From: Microbacterium neungamense
GTDB taxonomy: Bacteria > Actinomycetota > Actinomycetes > Actinomycetales > Microbacteriaceae
NCBI RefSeq assembly: GCF_024971095.1
Contig: NZ_CP069717.1
Location: 2,108,001 to 2,172,000, forward strand
DNA: 64,000 bases
Direction of reading: 5' to 3'
Shown here piece by piece: positions 63,518 to 64,000 of this stretch (the stretch's first letter is position 1; each line of letters opens with the position of its first letter). The position numbers and the translations under genes were made by a program. The notes beneath the pieces are model-generated. The model had not been told where the DNA came from. It saw only the letters and a list, made by a program, of their open reading frames with translations, and ran no database searches.

Positions 63518-63852
63518 GAGCGAGGGTCCGGGCCGTCGGACTCGTCCTCGAGGCGGGCGAGCTCCTCCTCCAGGCGCCGGATGCGCTCGTCCTGCTCCGT
63601 GCGGTTGAGGCCGCGGAGGAACTCCGGGTCGTCATCCGGCGCGATCAGCGGAGAGCCTCCGCCGTCCGCGCGCCGGCGACCGAGCGCGAACCACAGGATG
63701 CCGCCAAGCACCGGGATCAGCACCACGATGGCCACCCAGACGCCCTTCGAGACGCCGCGGTGCCGCGCCGCCGGCTGCACAGCGCAGTCGACGATGCTGA
63801 AGATCCAGAACGCGGCGGCCAGGAACCCGCCGACGATCAGCACTCGGGCCAT
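63514..63852 (-). CDS. PLDc_N domain membrane protein
   Basis: The 112-residue protein has two N-terminal membrane helices with the PLD-nuclease N-terminal pattern (FSIVDCAVQ, then VAIVVLIPVLGGILWFALGR) and a Glu/Arg coiled tail. It overlaps menD by 4 nt; function unknown. ATG 63852 is 6 nt after TAGACT (63859-63864, minus strand): leaderless. Confidence 0.82.
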   Translation of the reverse strand: MARVLIVGGFLAAAFWIFSIVDCAVQPAARHRGVSKGVWVAIVVLIPVLGGILWFALGRRRADGGGSPLIAPDDDPEFLRGLNRTEQDERIRRLEEELARLEDESDGPDPRS

Positions 63853-63986
63853 GCTTCCAGTCTAGATCCGCGTGCGGGCGCGGGATCCGCGGGACCGCGC
63901 CCGGGTGTCCTTGTGGGCTCCTCTGGTCTCGCGTCCGAATGCGTGATCAGAACGGGATGCCGCGGGGCGGTATCGGATCGCACCTT

Positions 63987-64000
63987 TACGCTGAACGCAT
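63987..64000 (+). promoter_or_regulatory. leaderless promoter and start of a gene at the window edge
   Basis: TACGCT (63987-63992), six bases, then AT at 63999-64000. By the rule seen at other genes here, the next base should be G and a rightward coding sequence should begin. A menaquinone gene such as menE would fit the neighbourhood, but that is a guess. Confidence 0.45.

Overview
The window is very GC-rich (about 70%) and reads as one chromosomal piece of a high-GC Gram-positive actinobacterium, most likely Microbacteriaceae and probably Microbacterium. The signs are the S10/spc/alpha/str ribosomal supercluster with actinobacterial tails on L15, L17, L29 and S17, a secreted protein ending in an LAXTG sorting motif, menaquinone genes, and many leaderless genes whose -10 hexamer lies exactly 6 nt before the start codon. 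I see no rRNA, tRNA, CRISPR array, prophage or insertion sequence.

Layout. 1-4.2 kb: glyoxylate shunt (RamB-like regulator, aceA, aceB). 4.4-6.4 kb: a decayed nitrate-assimilation locus (frameshifted narK, then an in-frame chimera of a NirB-like N-terminus and a nitrate-reductase C-terminus). 6.5-12.5 kb: rraA, a degenerate uridine-kinase-like gene, an aminotransferase, two gene remnants, then hadA-hadB-murB and a TauE-type exporter on the minus strand. 12.5-13.7 kb: a second decayed locus (3' end of tctA facing a CitA::CitB two-component chimera). 13.7-17.1 kb: infA-rpmJ-rpsM-rpsK-rpoA-rplQ. 17.1-20.5 kb: a thioredoxin-fold protein, a repeat-flanked wHTH/nuclease-like gene, map, adk. 20.5-31.5 kb: secY and the spc and S10 operons. 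31.5-34.3 kb: a 2.8-kb insert between tuf and rpsJ holding a small antitoxin-like gene, a second wHTH/nuclease-like gene and its repeats. 34.3-38.8 kb: rpsL-rpsG-fusA-tuf. 39-44 kb: a sortase-type S1 protease and small membrane or unknown proteins. 44-51 kb: a maltose-type ABC importer with a GH13 enzyme behind a LacI-type operator. 51-58 kb: yajQ, a GntR regulator, a hydrolase, FprA-like reductase, polyprenyl synthase, menF, DUF402. 58-64 kb: menG, ppk2, rmuC, menD and a PLDc_N protein.

The genes fit a respiring heterotroph using menaquinone (menF, menD, menG and the prenyl synthase are all here), able to grow on acetate or fatty acids (aceA/aceB) and on malto-oligosaccharides (malEFG + GH13). 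Nitrate assimilation and tricarboxylate uptake appear to have been lost through deletions that left in-frame chimeras.

The most unusual content is non-coding. Two paralogous wHTH/DUF559-like nuclease genes sit at boundaries of the ribosomal supercluster. Each is flanked on both sides by its own palindromic repeat family: one with a strict 19-nt period, one as two inverted units upstream and an 83-nt tandem array downstream. A third family forms long near-perfect palindromes at two sites, and the hexamer GGATGC/GCATCC is strongly over-represented throughout.
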